Assembly (NCBI GenBank): GCA_964427965.1 | Contig: CAYRWK010000027.1 | Span: 1 to 10,512, forward strand | Source of the DNA: CAYRWK01 sp964427965 | GTDB lineage: Bacteria; Patescibacteriota; WWE3; UBA101185; UBA10185 | Direction of reading: 5' to 3' | Length of the DNA stretch: 10,512 bases | In this document: positions 1 through 5,588 of the stretch, piece by piece | Numbering within the stretch: the stretch's first letter is position 1 | Layout of the letters: the number at the start of each line of letters is the position of its first letter | Position numbers and translations under genes: made by a program | The notes under the pieces: model-generated | What the model was told of the DNA's origin: nothing | Database searches by the model: none | The model's input: only the letters and a program-made list of their open reading frames with translations

Positions 1-30
1 CCACGTGTTATAGGTTATAATAACAACATA

Positions 31-54
31 AAAGTCTCGTTATAGAGGCTTTTT
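31..54 (+). terminator. Short terminator-like hairpin, possibly bidirectional
   Basis: AAAGTCTC (31-38) and GAGGCTTT (45-52) form an 8-bp stem with one G-U pair around a 6-nt loop. Five T residues (50-54) overlap and follow the right arm, as in an intrinsic terminator. On the other strand the hairpin is also followed by TTTT, so it could end transcripts from both sides. The gene it would terminate lies outside the window to the left. A TATAAT at 16-21 just upstream is probably chance in AT-rich sequence. Confidence 0.5.
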
Positions 55-62
55 GCTGTAAT

Positions 63-80
63 AACAGCCACAAGGCTGTT
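63..80. other. Small perfect hairpin in the leader region
   Basis: AACAGCC (63-69) and GGCTGTT (74-80) pair perfectly over 7 bp around an ACAA loop, with no T-run after it. The left arm could instead pair with GCTGT at 55-59, so two alternative folds are possible. The rest of 1-220 holds no convincing gene. Whether this hairpin belongs to a leader of the gene starting at 221 cannot be told from sequence. Confidence 0.3.
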
Positions 81-220
81 GTACCGTAAAGTACTAATTT
101 GAGCATACCAACGCTCGTTTCCTGCCAAAAGGTAAATAACCTTAACACTTCTGTATTTTGAAGGTTTGTCCCTGTAAAGAAAGCCTTCACTATGCTGTAT
201 GGGTTAAGAAGAATTTTGCT

Positions 221-856
221 ATGACACAAAACATATACAAAAAGTTAATAATGTCAGTAGCTATTACTGCCGGCCTTTTGGTAGCCGGAATGATAGCTGG
301 AGATACTAAAGTTTTCGCTGATGAGTGTGAACCCAACTACGGTGGAGGTCAAACTTGTTTAGAGGAAGACTTTGACGTAGAAAAGCAAGTTAAATTCTTG
401 GACGAAAGCGATAGCGAATTTAGAAAGAAAGTCGTTGATGTAAAAAAAGGTGACACTGTTGTGTTTAGAATTAGAGTTAAAAACACCGGTGAAACTAACG
501 CTGACGACATGAAGATGGAAGACTTCTTACCCGAAGAACTTAAAAGGGTAGGGGGTAGCGGATTAACCGAATACTGGGATAACTTTGAACCCGGTGAAAC
601 TAAAAAGTTTAGAATCGAAGTTCAAGTTAGAGACCAAGAGTACGACAGAGAAAACTTTGAGAAATGTGTTGTCAACGTTGCCAAAGCTTGGCAAGACGAC
701 GACAGGATTGGATCTAGCGAAGCTGTAGTCTGCTATGGAAAAGGTGAAATCACCGAACTTCCTGATACAGGACCTACCGCAACAGTCGCTATGACTCTTG
801 CCGGACTTGGAATGGTATTTGGTGGAATCTTAGCTGCTAAAAAGTTTGCTAAGTAA
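221..856 (+). CDS. Secreted DUF11-like surface protein with LPDTG sorting signal
   Basis: This 211-residue protein should be exported and anchored covalently to the cell wall. Residues 1-33 form a signal peptide: a Lys-bearing N-region, a hydrophobic core at about 9-27 and a likely cut after VFA, before DEC. Residues about 55-172 are acidic and resemble a DUF11/CARDB-like immunoglobulin-type domain, with the phrase KKGDTVVFRIRVKNTGETNA and a later FEPGETKKFRIEV. Cys36, Cys46, Cys149 and Cys171 could form disulfides. The C-terminus is a textbook sortase signal: LPDTG at 180-184, a hydrophobic segment at about 187-205 and a positive tail, AAKKFAK. The sortase gene follows 106 bp downstream and is the likely partner. 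The ATG at 221 is chosen because the signal peptide begins there; an in-frame TTG at 158 would add 21 residues unlike a signal peptide. A weak AAGAAG lies about 8 bp upstream. The ligand or role of the domain is unknown. Confidence 0.88.
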   Translation: MTQNIYKKLIMSVAITAGLLVAGMIAGDTKVFADECEPNYGGGQTCLEEDFDVEKQVKFLDESDSEFRKKVVDVKKGDTVVFRIRVKNTGETNADDMKMEDFLPEELKRVGGSGLTEYWDNFEPGETKKFRIEVQVRDQEYDRENFEKCVVNVAKAWQDDDRIGSSEAVVCYGKGEITELPDTGPTATVAMTLAGLGMVFGGILAAKKFAK

Positions 857-877
857 TTAGTAGATAATTAGTTAAAT

Positions 878-944
878 GTTGGGCCGGGACTGGCAGGGCT
901 GGGTTTGTGTAAGCTTACGCGACCCTGCCAGTCCCGGCCCCAAC
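878..944. terminator. Very stable GC-rich hairpin between LPDTG gene and sortase
   Basis: The left arm (878-898) and right arm (923-944) pair over 21 bp with a single bulged C on the right. The central 18 bp, GGGCCGGGACTGGCAGGG at 881-898, are perfectly complementary to 923-940. The 24-nt loop holds the palindrome GTAAGCTTAC (909-918), which can form a small inner hairpin. GC content is far above the surroundings. No proper U-tract follows (AATTTT begins about 7 bp later), so it may be a non-canonical terminator, an mRNA 3'-end stabiliser for the LPDTG transcript, or an attenuator lowering sortase expression. The structure is certain; the role is inferred. Confidence 0.6.
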
Positions 945-962
945 TGATTAAATTTTACCACA

Positions 963-1586
963 ATGTACAAAAGACTTACTCTCATCATTTTTATACTCTC
1001 ACTACTTGTAGGATTCCTGGCATATATAACCTATTTGAACACCCCATATTCAAAAAACCTATCTGAAACAGGCTCCTTAGCCCTTGCTGAGGAAAAACCT
1101 TCTGCCTTTGCAGAAGCTCTACTGCCGGTATACGAGAATCCCGCCAAACTAGTTATATCTTCAATCCAATTAAACCTGGATTTGGTAAGAGTTGGCACTT
1201 TGGAAGACGGTTCTTTAGAAGCCCCTAAGGATTGGAATACCGGTGGATGGTATGTCGATGGCTCAAGGGCAGGCGAACCGGGTAACTTAATACTAGATGC
1301 TCATTACGACGACAGCGCCGGTAGACCCGCTGCTTTTTGGTTATTGAAAAATATAAAAACGGGTGATATAGTGACCGTACTTGACACTATGGGCAAGAGT
1401 TTTGACTACGAGGTGAGTGAGATTTTTTACGTTGATATCAACGATCCTGCCAGAACTCAGATTTTTGAAAATGACACAAGTAAAGCGCATGTTACATTAA
1501 TTACATGCGGAGGCATTTGGCTTTCGGGTCATGGGACTTACAGCCAAAGGCTTGTTGTAAAAGGGGATCTGTTAGAAAAGCTCTAA
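963..1586 (+). CDS. Sortase (class E/F-like transpeptidase)
   Basis: This 207-residue protein is a membrane-anchored cysteine transpeptidase that cuts an LPxTG-type signal between Thr and Gly and joins the protein to a cell-wall acceptor. Residues 5-24 form one N-terminal membrane helix (signal anchor), and a linker runs to about 58. The sortase barrel covers about 62-203. The catalytic triad of the family is visible: His114 in LDAHYDD, Cys182 in TLITCGG and Arg196 in YSQRLVV. The order of motifs (VISSIQLNLDLVRVG, DGSLEAP, GGWYVDG, GEPGNLILDAH, AFWLLKNIKTGD) resembles small single-domain class E/F sortases; the exact class is uncertain. Length is normal. The LPDTG protein at 221-856 is the obvious substrate. 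No ribosome-binding site is visible. The gene is bracketed by two strong hairpins, suggesting its transcript level is set separately from that of its substrate. Confidence 0.93.
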   Translation: MYKRLTLIIFILSLLVGFLAYITYLNTPYSKNLSETGSLALAEEKPSAFAEALLPVYENPAKLVISSIQLNLDLVRVGTLEDGSLEAPKDWNTGGWYVDGSRAGEPGNLILDAHYDDSAGRPAAFWLLKNIKTGDIVTVLDTMGKSFDYEVSEIFYVDINDPARTQIFENDTSKAHVTLITCGGIWLSGHGTYSQRLVVKGDLLEKL

Positions 1587-1612
1587 CTTGTAGTTAGACT
1601 CTTGACTGTGTT

Positions 1613-1675
1613 TCTCTTGGTTCAAGTCGGGAGGTAGCATGGGGCAGTGGCTATCTCCCGGCTTGAGTTAAGAGA
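1613..1675 (+). terminator. 26-bp hairpin after sortase, fully paired through G-U wobbles
   Basis: The left arm (1613-1638) and right arm (1650-1675) pair at all 26 positions around an 11-nt loop. Twenty-one pairs are Watson-Crick and five are G-U in the + strand RNA (at 1619, 1620, 1621, 1626 and 1633). On the complementary strand those five become A-C mismatches, so the fold is specific to + strand RNA. It starts 27 bp after the sortase stop. No clean U-tract follows, so factor-independent termination is not certain; 3'-end protection or a small structured RNA are alternatives. Confidence 0.6.
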
Positions 1676-1779
1676 TTAGCTTAGGATTGTTATTTAATAA
1701 TTTCCAAACAATTGTATTAATCTTAATATAAATTGCCTATCAATTTAAATAGTAAATTAACACAAATTGTCATATATTT

Positions 1780-3003
1780 ATGCAAAACAAAATAGATAGT
1801 ACTGATAGAGGTTACTCACAAAATCAAGGTCAAGCTCCTTCCAACTATAATCAAAACGGATATGGAAGCGGGGGATCTGACTACTTTACAGGTGAAACAG
1901 TTCCGGTTAGCGGAGTTTTAGAAGTTTTACCGGATTACGGTGTTTTAAGACAAGAAGTTGCCACCGATGAAAACCTTCCAAAAGATGTTTACATCAGCCA
2001 GTCCCAAATAAAAAGGTTTGCATTAAGAATGGGAGATCTAATTACAGGTCAAGCCAGACCTCCAAAAGAAGGCGAACGATACCTTTCTTTACTCAAAGTA
2101 GAGAAGGTTGACGGCCTTGATCCCGAAGATGCAAAAAAGAGACCATTGTTTGCAAAACTAACTGCGGTATTTCCAAACGAATGGTTAAGACTGGAAACTG
2201 CACAAGATGTTGTATCTACAAGAGTTATTGACCTTGTTTCGCCAATTGGTAAAGGGCAAAGAGCGATGATTGTTGCTCCTCCTAAAGCCGGTAAAACATG
2301 GTTATTACAAGATATTGCTCACGGTATTACAACTAATTATCCGGAAATAAAACTAATGGTTGCTCTTATCGGGGAACGACCTGAAGAGGTTACCGATATG
2401 AGACGTAAAGTGAAAGGGGAAGTGTATTCTTCTAACTTTGATGAAAAAGCTGAAGAACAAACCAGAGTTGCTGAAATCACATTAGAGCGTGCAAAAAGAC
2501 TTGCTGAAAAAGGGGAGGATGTAGTCATTTTAATGGACTCATTAACTCGTTTAGCAAGAGCTTATAACATGGTAGTCGTACCTTCCGGTAGAACTTTAAC
2601 CGGTGGTTTTGATCCATCCGCATTGTATCCTGCTAAACACTTTTTTGGTGCCGCACGTAAACTTGAAGAAGGTGGTTCCTTAACCATTATTGCAACAGCT
2701 TTGGTTGAAACCGGTTCACGTATGGATGATGTTATTTTTGAAGAATTTAAAGGTACGGGTAATATGGAGTTAAGGTTAGATAGAAGTCTTCAAGAGAGAA
2801 GAGTGTTTCCAGCTATTGATATTAAAGCAAGTAGCACAAGACACGAAGAGCACTTGTATGACAAACCTACACTTGAATCTATTTACAAGCTTCGCAGAAT
2901 GGTTGACCTATTAGACGATAGGGAAGCTACCGAACTTGTGATTGAGAGGTTGAAGAAGGCCAAAACAAACGACGAGTTTTTGAAAAACCTGCATAAGGCG
3001 TAA
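1780..3003 (+). CDS. rho: Transcription termination factor Rho
   Basis: Rho is a hexameric RNA-dependent ATPase that moves along nascent RNA and releases RNA polymerase. At 407 residues it is near the usual length, but the helical N-terminal Rho domain appears absent, replaced by a stretch of about 36 residues rich in N, Q, G, Y and S. Residues about 43-113 form the cold-shock-like primary RNA-binding domain. The motor follows: Walker A APPKAGKT (166-173), IGERPEEVTDM (197-207), Walker B VVILMDS (248-254), LTRLARAYN, then GGFDPSAL, FFGAARKLEEGGSLTIIATA, the R-loop KGTGNMELRLDR (324-335) and RRVFPAID. All catalytic motifs look intact. The ATG at 1780 has no Shine-Dalgarno sequence, but no later Met lies before the conserved RNA-binding domain. 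The 193 bp upstream are AT-rich apart from the sortase hairpin; a TATAAA at 1727-1732 is a possible -10 box without a clear -35 partner. Confidence 0.97.
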   Translation: MQNKIDSTDRGYSQNQGQAPSNYNQNGYGSGGSDYFTGETVPVSGVLEVLPDYGVLRQEVATDENLPKDVYISQSQIKRFALRMGDLITGQARPPKEGERYLSLLKVEKVDGLDPEDAKKRPLFAKLTAVFPNEWLRLETAQDVVSTRVIDLVSPIGKGQRAMIVAPPKAGKTWLLQDIAHGITTNYPEIKLMVALIGERPEEVTDMRRKVKGEVYSSNFDEKAEEQTRVAEITLERAKRLAEKGEDVVILMDSLTRLARAYNMVVVPSGRTLTGGFDPSALYPAKHFFGAARKLEEGGSLTIIATALVETGSRMDDVIFEEFKGTGNMELRLDRSLQERRVFPAIDIKASSTRHEEHLYDKPTLESIYKLRRMVDLLDDREATELVIERLKKAKTNDEFLKNLHKA

Positions 3004-3007
3004 GCAG

Positions 3008-3032
3008 TTTGTCAATATTCACTATTGACAAA
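3008..3032. other. Perfect 10-bp inverted repeat after rho
   Basis: TTTGTCAATA (3008-3017) and TATTGACAAA (3023-3032) are exact inverse complements around the loop TTCAC, starting 4 bp after the rho stop. It could be a weak AT-rich hairpin at the rho 3' end, although no U-tract follows, or an operator for a dimeric regulator near the next promoter. The TTGACA in its right arm has no -10 box at the right distance. Confidence 0.45.
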
Positions 3033-3057
3033 GGTTATGACTATTGTTAACCGCTAC

Positions 3058-3086
3058 TTTACAAAAGTAATATAGTTTGTTATTAT
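3058..3086 (+). promoter_or_regulatory. Sigma70-type promoter placing the start site at the ATPase ATG
   Basis: TTTACA (3058-3063) and TATTAT (3081-3086) are each one base from the -35 and -10 consensus and are separated by an ideal 17 bp. The ATG at 3093 begins 7 bp after the last -10 base, where transcription normally starts. The predicted mRNA is therefore leaderless, in keeping with the lack of a ribosome-binding site. An overlapping TATACT lies at 3084-3089. Confidence 0.65.
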
Positions 3087-3092
3087 ACTCCT

Positions 3093-4298
3093 ATGACAGT
3101 ACCTATTAGGCGTAAAATCTTCCAGATAATAGAACCGTACATTAAGAGTAGGGAGGCTATTGTAATAACAGGTTTTAGAAGGGTTGGGAAAACCACGTTA
3201 CTAGAACATTTATTTGACTCGGTTGGGTCCGAAAATAAACTTCTTCTAGACCTACAAAACCCCGTAAACCAAAGGATTTTTATACACGATAACTATGAGA
3301 ATATAAAAATTAACCTTGAAGGTTTGGGGTTGGACTTTACGCAAAAAGCATACCTGTTCTTGGATGAAATCCAGTTGGTCGAGAATATATCTTCCTCACT
3401 AAAGTATCTGTACGACCACTACGATCTCAAATTATTTTTGACCGGTTCAAGTAGCTTTTACCTTAGAAATAAATTTGCAGATTCAATGTCTGGGAGAAAA
3501 TACATCTTTGAATTGTACCCTCTAGACTTTGATGAGTTTATTTTGTTTAAGGGATTAAATTATGATACTAAGGTTCTGCACAGCGGTGCCTTGGATTATT
3601 CACGGATCTCTACACTATTTAGGGAGTATATGATGTACGGTGGTTTTCCGGGTGTTGTCTTAGAGACTAGTAAGGCAGGAAAGATTAAAAAACTAGATGA
3701 CATATTGAGTTCGTATTTTCAACAGGATGTTCAATCACTTTCTACTTTTTCGGATAACCAAAAACTAAAAGATCTCATGTTTTTGCTTTCTTCGAGGGTT
3801 GGTTCCAAACTTGATATTGGAAAGATAGCCCAGTCGTTAGATACAACCAGGTCAACCACCAATAACTATCTGGATTTTTTTAGTCAAACATACTTTATTG
3901 GTGTAGTTAAACCGTTTTCAACATCAAAAGACGTTGAGATAAAAGAAAAACCCAAAATCTATTTTATCGATACCGGATTGCTAAATAGGGTAGGGAAGGT
4001 CACCGAATCAAAGCTTTTTGAAAACGTAGTATACAGTCGGTTAAAAGTTAGAAGCTCTTTAGAGCAGGACTTGGGGGTTTTTGGCCAGATCAATTATTAC
4101 GCAACTAAAACGGGTAAGGAGATTGATTTTATTTTCTCAAAGGAACACTCCTATGAAGTAAAAACCAGCGGAGATACATCGGATCTTAGGCTTTTACGTA
4201 ATAGATCCCTAAGCATTGGGATCAAAAAGTATAGTGTGGTATCTCTTGATTTTGTTAAAAGCAAATCAGATGAGATCATATACCCTTGGGAACTCTGA
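3093..4298 (+). CDS. AAA ATPase with DUF4143-type C-terminus
   Basis: This 401-residue protein belongs to the common AAA_14/DUF4143 ATPases, whose physiological role is poorly known. The N-terminal ATPase shows Walker A GFRRVGKTT (27-35), Walker B YLFLDEIQ (87-94) with catalytic Asp-Glu, and a sensor-1-like LFLTGSSSF (114-122). SMSGRKYIFELYPLDFDEF (131-149) is a family hallmark, as is EYMMYGGFPGVVL (178-190). Residues about 225-275 look like a winged helix (DIGKIAQSLDTTRSTTNNYL). The C-terminus has GKEIDFIF (341-348) and YEVKTS (354-359), a restriction-endonuclease-like E-x-D ... E-x-K pattern; whether it cuts DNA is unknown. It has its own promoter and no functional partner nearby. It ends in TGA, the only gene here to do so. 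Similar ATPases spread between genomes, but base use is like its neighbours. Confidence 0.9.
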   Translation: MTVPIRRKIFQIIEPYIKSREAIVITGFRRVGKTTLLEHLFDSVGSENKLLLDLQNPVNQRIFIHDNYENIKINLEGLGLDFTQKAYLFLDEIQLVENISSSLKYLYDHYDLKLFLTGSSSFYLRNKFADSMSGRKYIFELYPLDFDEFILFKGLNYDTKVLHSGALDYSRISTLFREYMMYGGFPGVVLETSKAGKIKKLDDILSSYFQQDVQSLSTFSDNQKLKDLMFLLSSRVGSKLDIGKIAQSLDTTRSTTNNYLDFFSQTYFIGVVKPFSTSKDVEIKEKPKIYFIDTGLLNRVGKVTESKLFENVVYSRLKVRSSLEQDLGVFGQINYYATKTGKEIDFIFSKEHSYEVKTSGDTSDLRLLRNRSLSIGIKKYSVVSLDFVKSKSDEIIYPWEL

Positions 4299-4308
4299 TT
4301 ACTGCAAA

Positions 4309-4317
4309 TGCTATAAT
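4309..4317 (+). promoter_or_regulatory. Extended -10 promoter of the M23 peptidase gene
   Basis: TGCTATAAT is a perfect extended -10 element (TG-N-TATAAT). No -35 box lies at the standard distance; TTGGGA (4286-4291) is 20 bp away, and extended -10 promoters often need none. Transcription would start near 4324, giving a leader of about 19 nt without a Shine-Dalgarno sequence. A second -10-like TATAAC at 4335-4340 lies too close to the ATG to be useful. Confidence 0.6.
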
Positions 4318-4342
4318 ACCTTCTGCAACCTAGCTATAACCT

Positions 4343-5533
4343 ATGCTATTTACCATTAAACGACCTAAGTCTGAAAGGTTTTTTCAGTTAAGTTTTGAGG
4401 GTTTCAGACCTAAAGGGCGCAATTTAATACAGAAAGTTGTCATCCTTTGTCTGGATTTTGTGAAGGCTTTGTTTGTCTATTTCCGCAGGAAGCTTGTTAA
4501 GGCCTTTAGGTTTATTGGTAAAACTGTCTTATTTGTCATTAACTCTATTAGTTGGGCAAAGGATTCCCTAACTCGTAAGCTAATTTGGTCAAGAGGTAAA
4601 CTTGGCAAGCCCCTGGCTACTTTTTTTGTTATGGGAGCCGCACTTGTGGTGTTCTTTTTTGGCGAAATATTGAACAGCTCTCGTTTTGTAAACAGCCAGG
4701 AGCTAAGCCCCGACTATTTATCCAATGTGTCAGACATTATTCCCTCAAAAAATGTTGCAACAACAACTATTCCTGAAAGCCGTCGTACTGAATCCATTGC
4801 GTACGAGGTCGAAGGAGGGGATACGTTGTATGGTATTGGTGAGAAATTTAAGATTTCGGTTGACGCTATAAAGTATGTTAATAATTTAACTGACTACTCG
4901 GTTTTAAAACCTGGCCAAAAAATAACAATTCCTCCGGTTTCCGGATTAATACATAAGGTTCAAGACGGGGATACTTTGCAATCAATTGCTGTTAAGTACG
5001 ATGTTCCTTCCCAAGCTATTGCCGATTTTAACTATATTTTGGATGTTTCCACTCTTGCGGTTGGTACAGAACTTGTGGTTCCGGGTGCAAAAATTCCTCA
5101 ACCTGTGTATATTCCCACCGCAGTTCCCAGTATTATTACTCCTCCTGCATATGTTGATGTTGGCGATGGTTGGTGTATGTGGCCGACAACAGCCCGAATT
5201 ATTACCCAGTACTTTTCTTGGTACCACAATGGTATAGATATTGCGGTGGCGGGAAGTAATATGCCTCCGATGTATGCCTGTGGGGGTGGAGTAGTAGTTA
5301 GAGCGGGTTGGGATCCTTGGGGACTTGGGCTACATGTGAGAATATCCCATGCCGGAGGCTATGAAACGGTTTATGGCCACATGAGCAAAATATATGTGAG
5401 CTATGGGGATGAGGTTGAGCAGGGAGAAACAATTGGGTTAATGGGTAGTACCGGAAATTCTACCGGACCTCATGTTCATTTTATGGTTCAGTATAGTGGT
5501 GTTGCTCAAAACCCCCTAAACTACATCCAGTAA
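4343..5533 (+). CDS. Membrane-anchored LysM-M23 peptidoglycan endopeptidase
   Basis: This 396-residue protein is a zinc metallopeptidase expected to cut peptide cross-links of peptidoglycan outside the membrane. Residues 1-90 are rich in Lys and Arg and should be mostly cytoplasmic, with hydrophobic patches at 29-47 and 61-70. The clear membrane helix is 91-108. Two LysM modules follow, at about 154-198 and 204-248, each with an x-GDTL-x-x-IA/G start and a PG/VG-x-x-I/L turn; they bind glycan chains. A Pro-rich linker (250-268) leads to the M23 domain, with HNGIDIA (His295, Asp299), YGHMS (His346) and GPHVHF (His377, His379). These are all the metal and catalytic residues of an active enzyme. 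The long basic N-terminus is unusual for a LysM-M23 protein. The stop codon lies in the loop of a hairpin (5524-5539). Likely roles are wall remodelling during growth or division. Confidence 0.93.
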   Translation: MLFTIKRPKSERFFQLSFEGFRPKGRNLIQKVVILCLDFVKALFVYFRRKLVKAFRFIGKTVLFVINSISWAKDSLTRKLIWSRGKLGKPLATFFVMGAALVVFFFGEILNSSRFVNSQELSPDYLSNVSDIIPSKNVATTTIPESRRTESIAYEVEGGDTLYGIGEKFKISVDAIKYVNNLTDYSVLKPGQKITIPPVSGLIHKVQDGDTLQSIAVKYDVPSQAIADFNYILDVSTLAVGTELVVPGAKIPQPVYIPTAVPSIITPPAYVDVGDGWCMWPTTARIITQYFSWYHNGIDIAVAGSNMPPMYACGGGVVVRAGWDPWGLGLHVRISHAGGYETVYGHMSKIYVSYGDEVEQGETIGLMGSTGNSTGPHVHFMVQYSGVAQNPLNYIQ

Positions 5534-5561
5534 TGGATGCTCCTCCATCCAGTAATGGATG
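5524..5561 (+). repeat. Two identical 16-bp hairpin repeats spanning the M23 stop
   Basis: CATCCAGTAATGGATG occurs at 5524-5539 and again at 5546-5561, 6 bp apart. Each copy is a 6-bp perfect stem around a GTAA loop. In copy 1 the loop holds the TAA stop (5531-5533) of the M23 gene. GCCTTTTC follows copy 2, so the pair may act as a weak terminator before the obg promoter at 5573. The arms of one copy can also pair with those of the other. Tandem duplication of the gene end is the simplest origin. Confidence 0.75.
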
Positions 5562-5572
5562 TGCCTTTTCAG

Positions 5573-5581
5573 TGTTATACT
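5573..5581 (+). promoter_or_regulatory. Extended -10 promoter directly before obg
   Basis: TGTTATACT matches an extended -10 element (TG-N-TATACT, one base from consensus). The hexamer ends at 5581 and the obg ATG is at 5589, so transcription would begin at or within 1 nt of the start codon, giving a leaderless mRNA. No -35 match exists at 16-18 bp upstream, where the second hairpin repeat lies. Confidence 0.55.
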
Positions 5582-5588
5582 TCACCCT

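Noticed and set aside
158..220. Upstream TTG start for the LPDTG protein
   Set aside because: It would add 21 residues with Cys and charged residues ahead of a complete signal peptide that begins at ATG 221.
8..229. A 73-codon open frame on the minus strand at the left edge
   Set aside because: Its translation has no recognisable domain or signal, it overlaps the start of the LPDTG gene and it covers two hairpins; AT-rich sequence often gives such frames.
3025..3030. TTGACA after rho as a -35 box
   Set aside because: No -10-like hexamer lies 16-18 bp downstream, and the sequence is half of a perfect inverted repeat; TTTACA at 3058 fits the next gene far better.
4296..4298. TGA recoding (genetic code 25, as in SR1/Gracilibacteria)
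   Set aside because: Only one gene ends in TGA and a TAA follows six codons later, so it gives no information; the other genes are full length under the standard bacterial code.
5559..5588. Upstream ATG start for obg
   Set aside because: It lies within the second hairpin repeat and ahead of the -10 box; the family's conserved N-terminus begins at ATG 5589.
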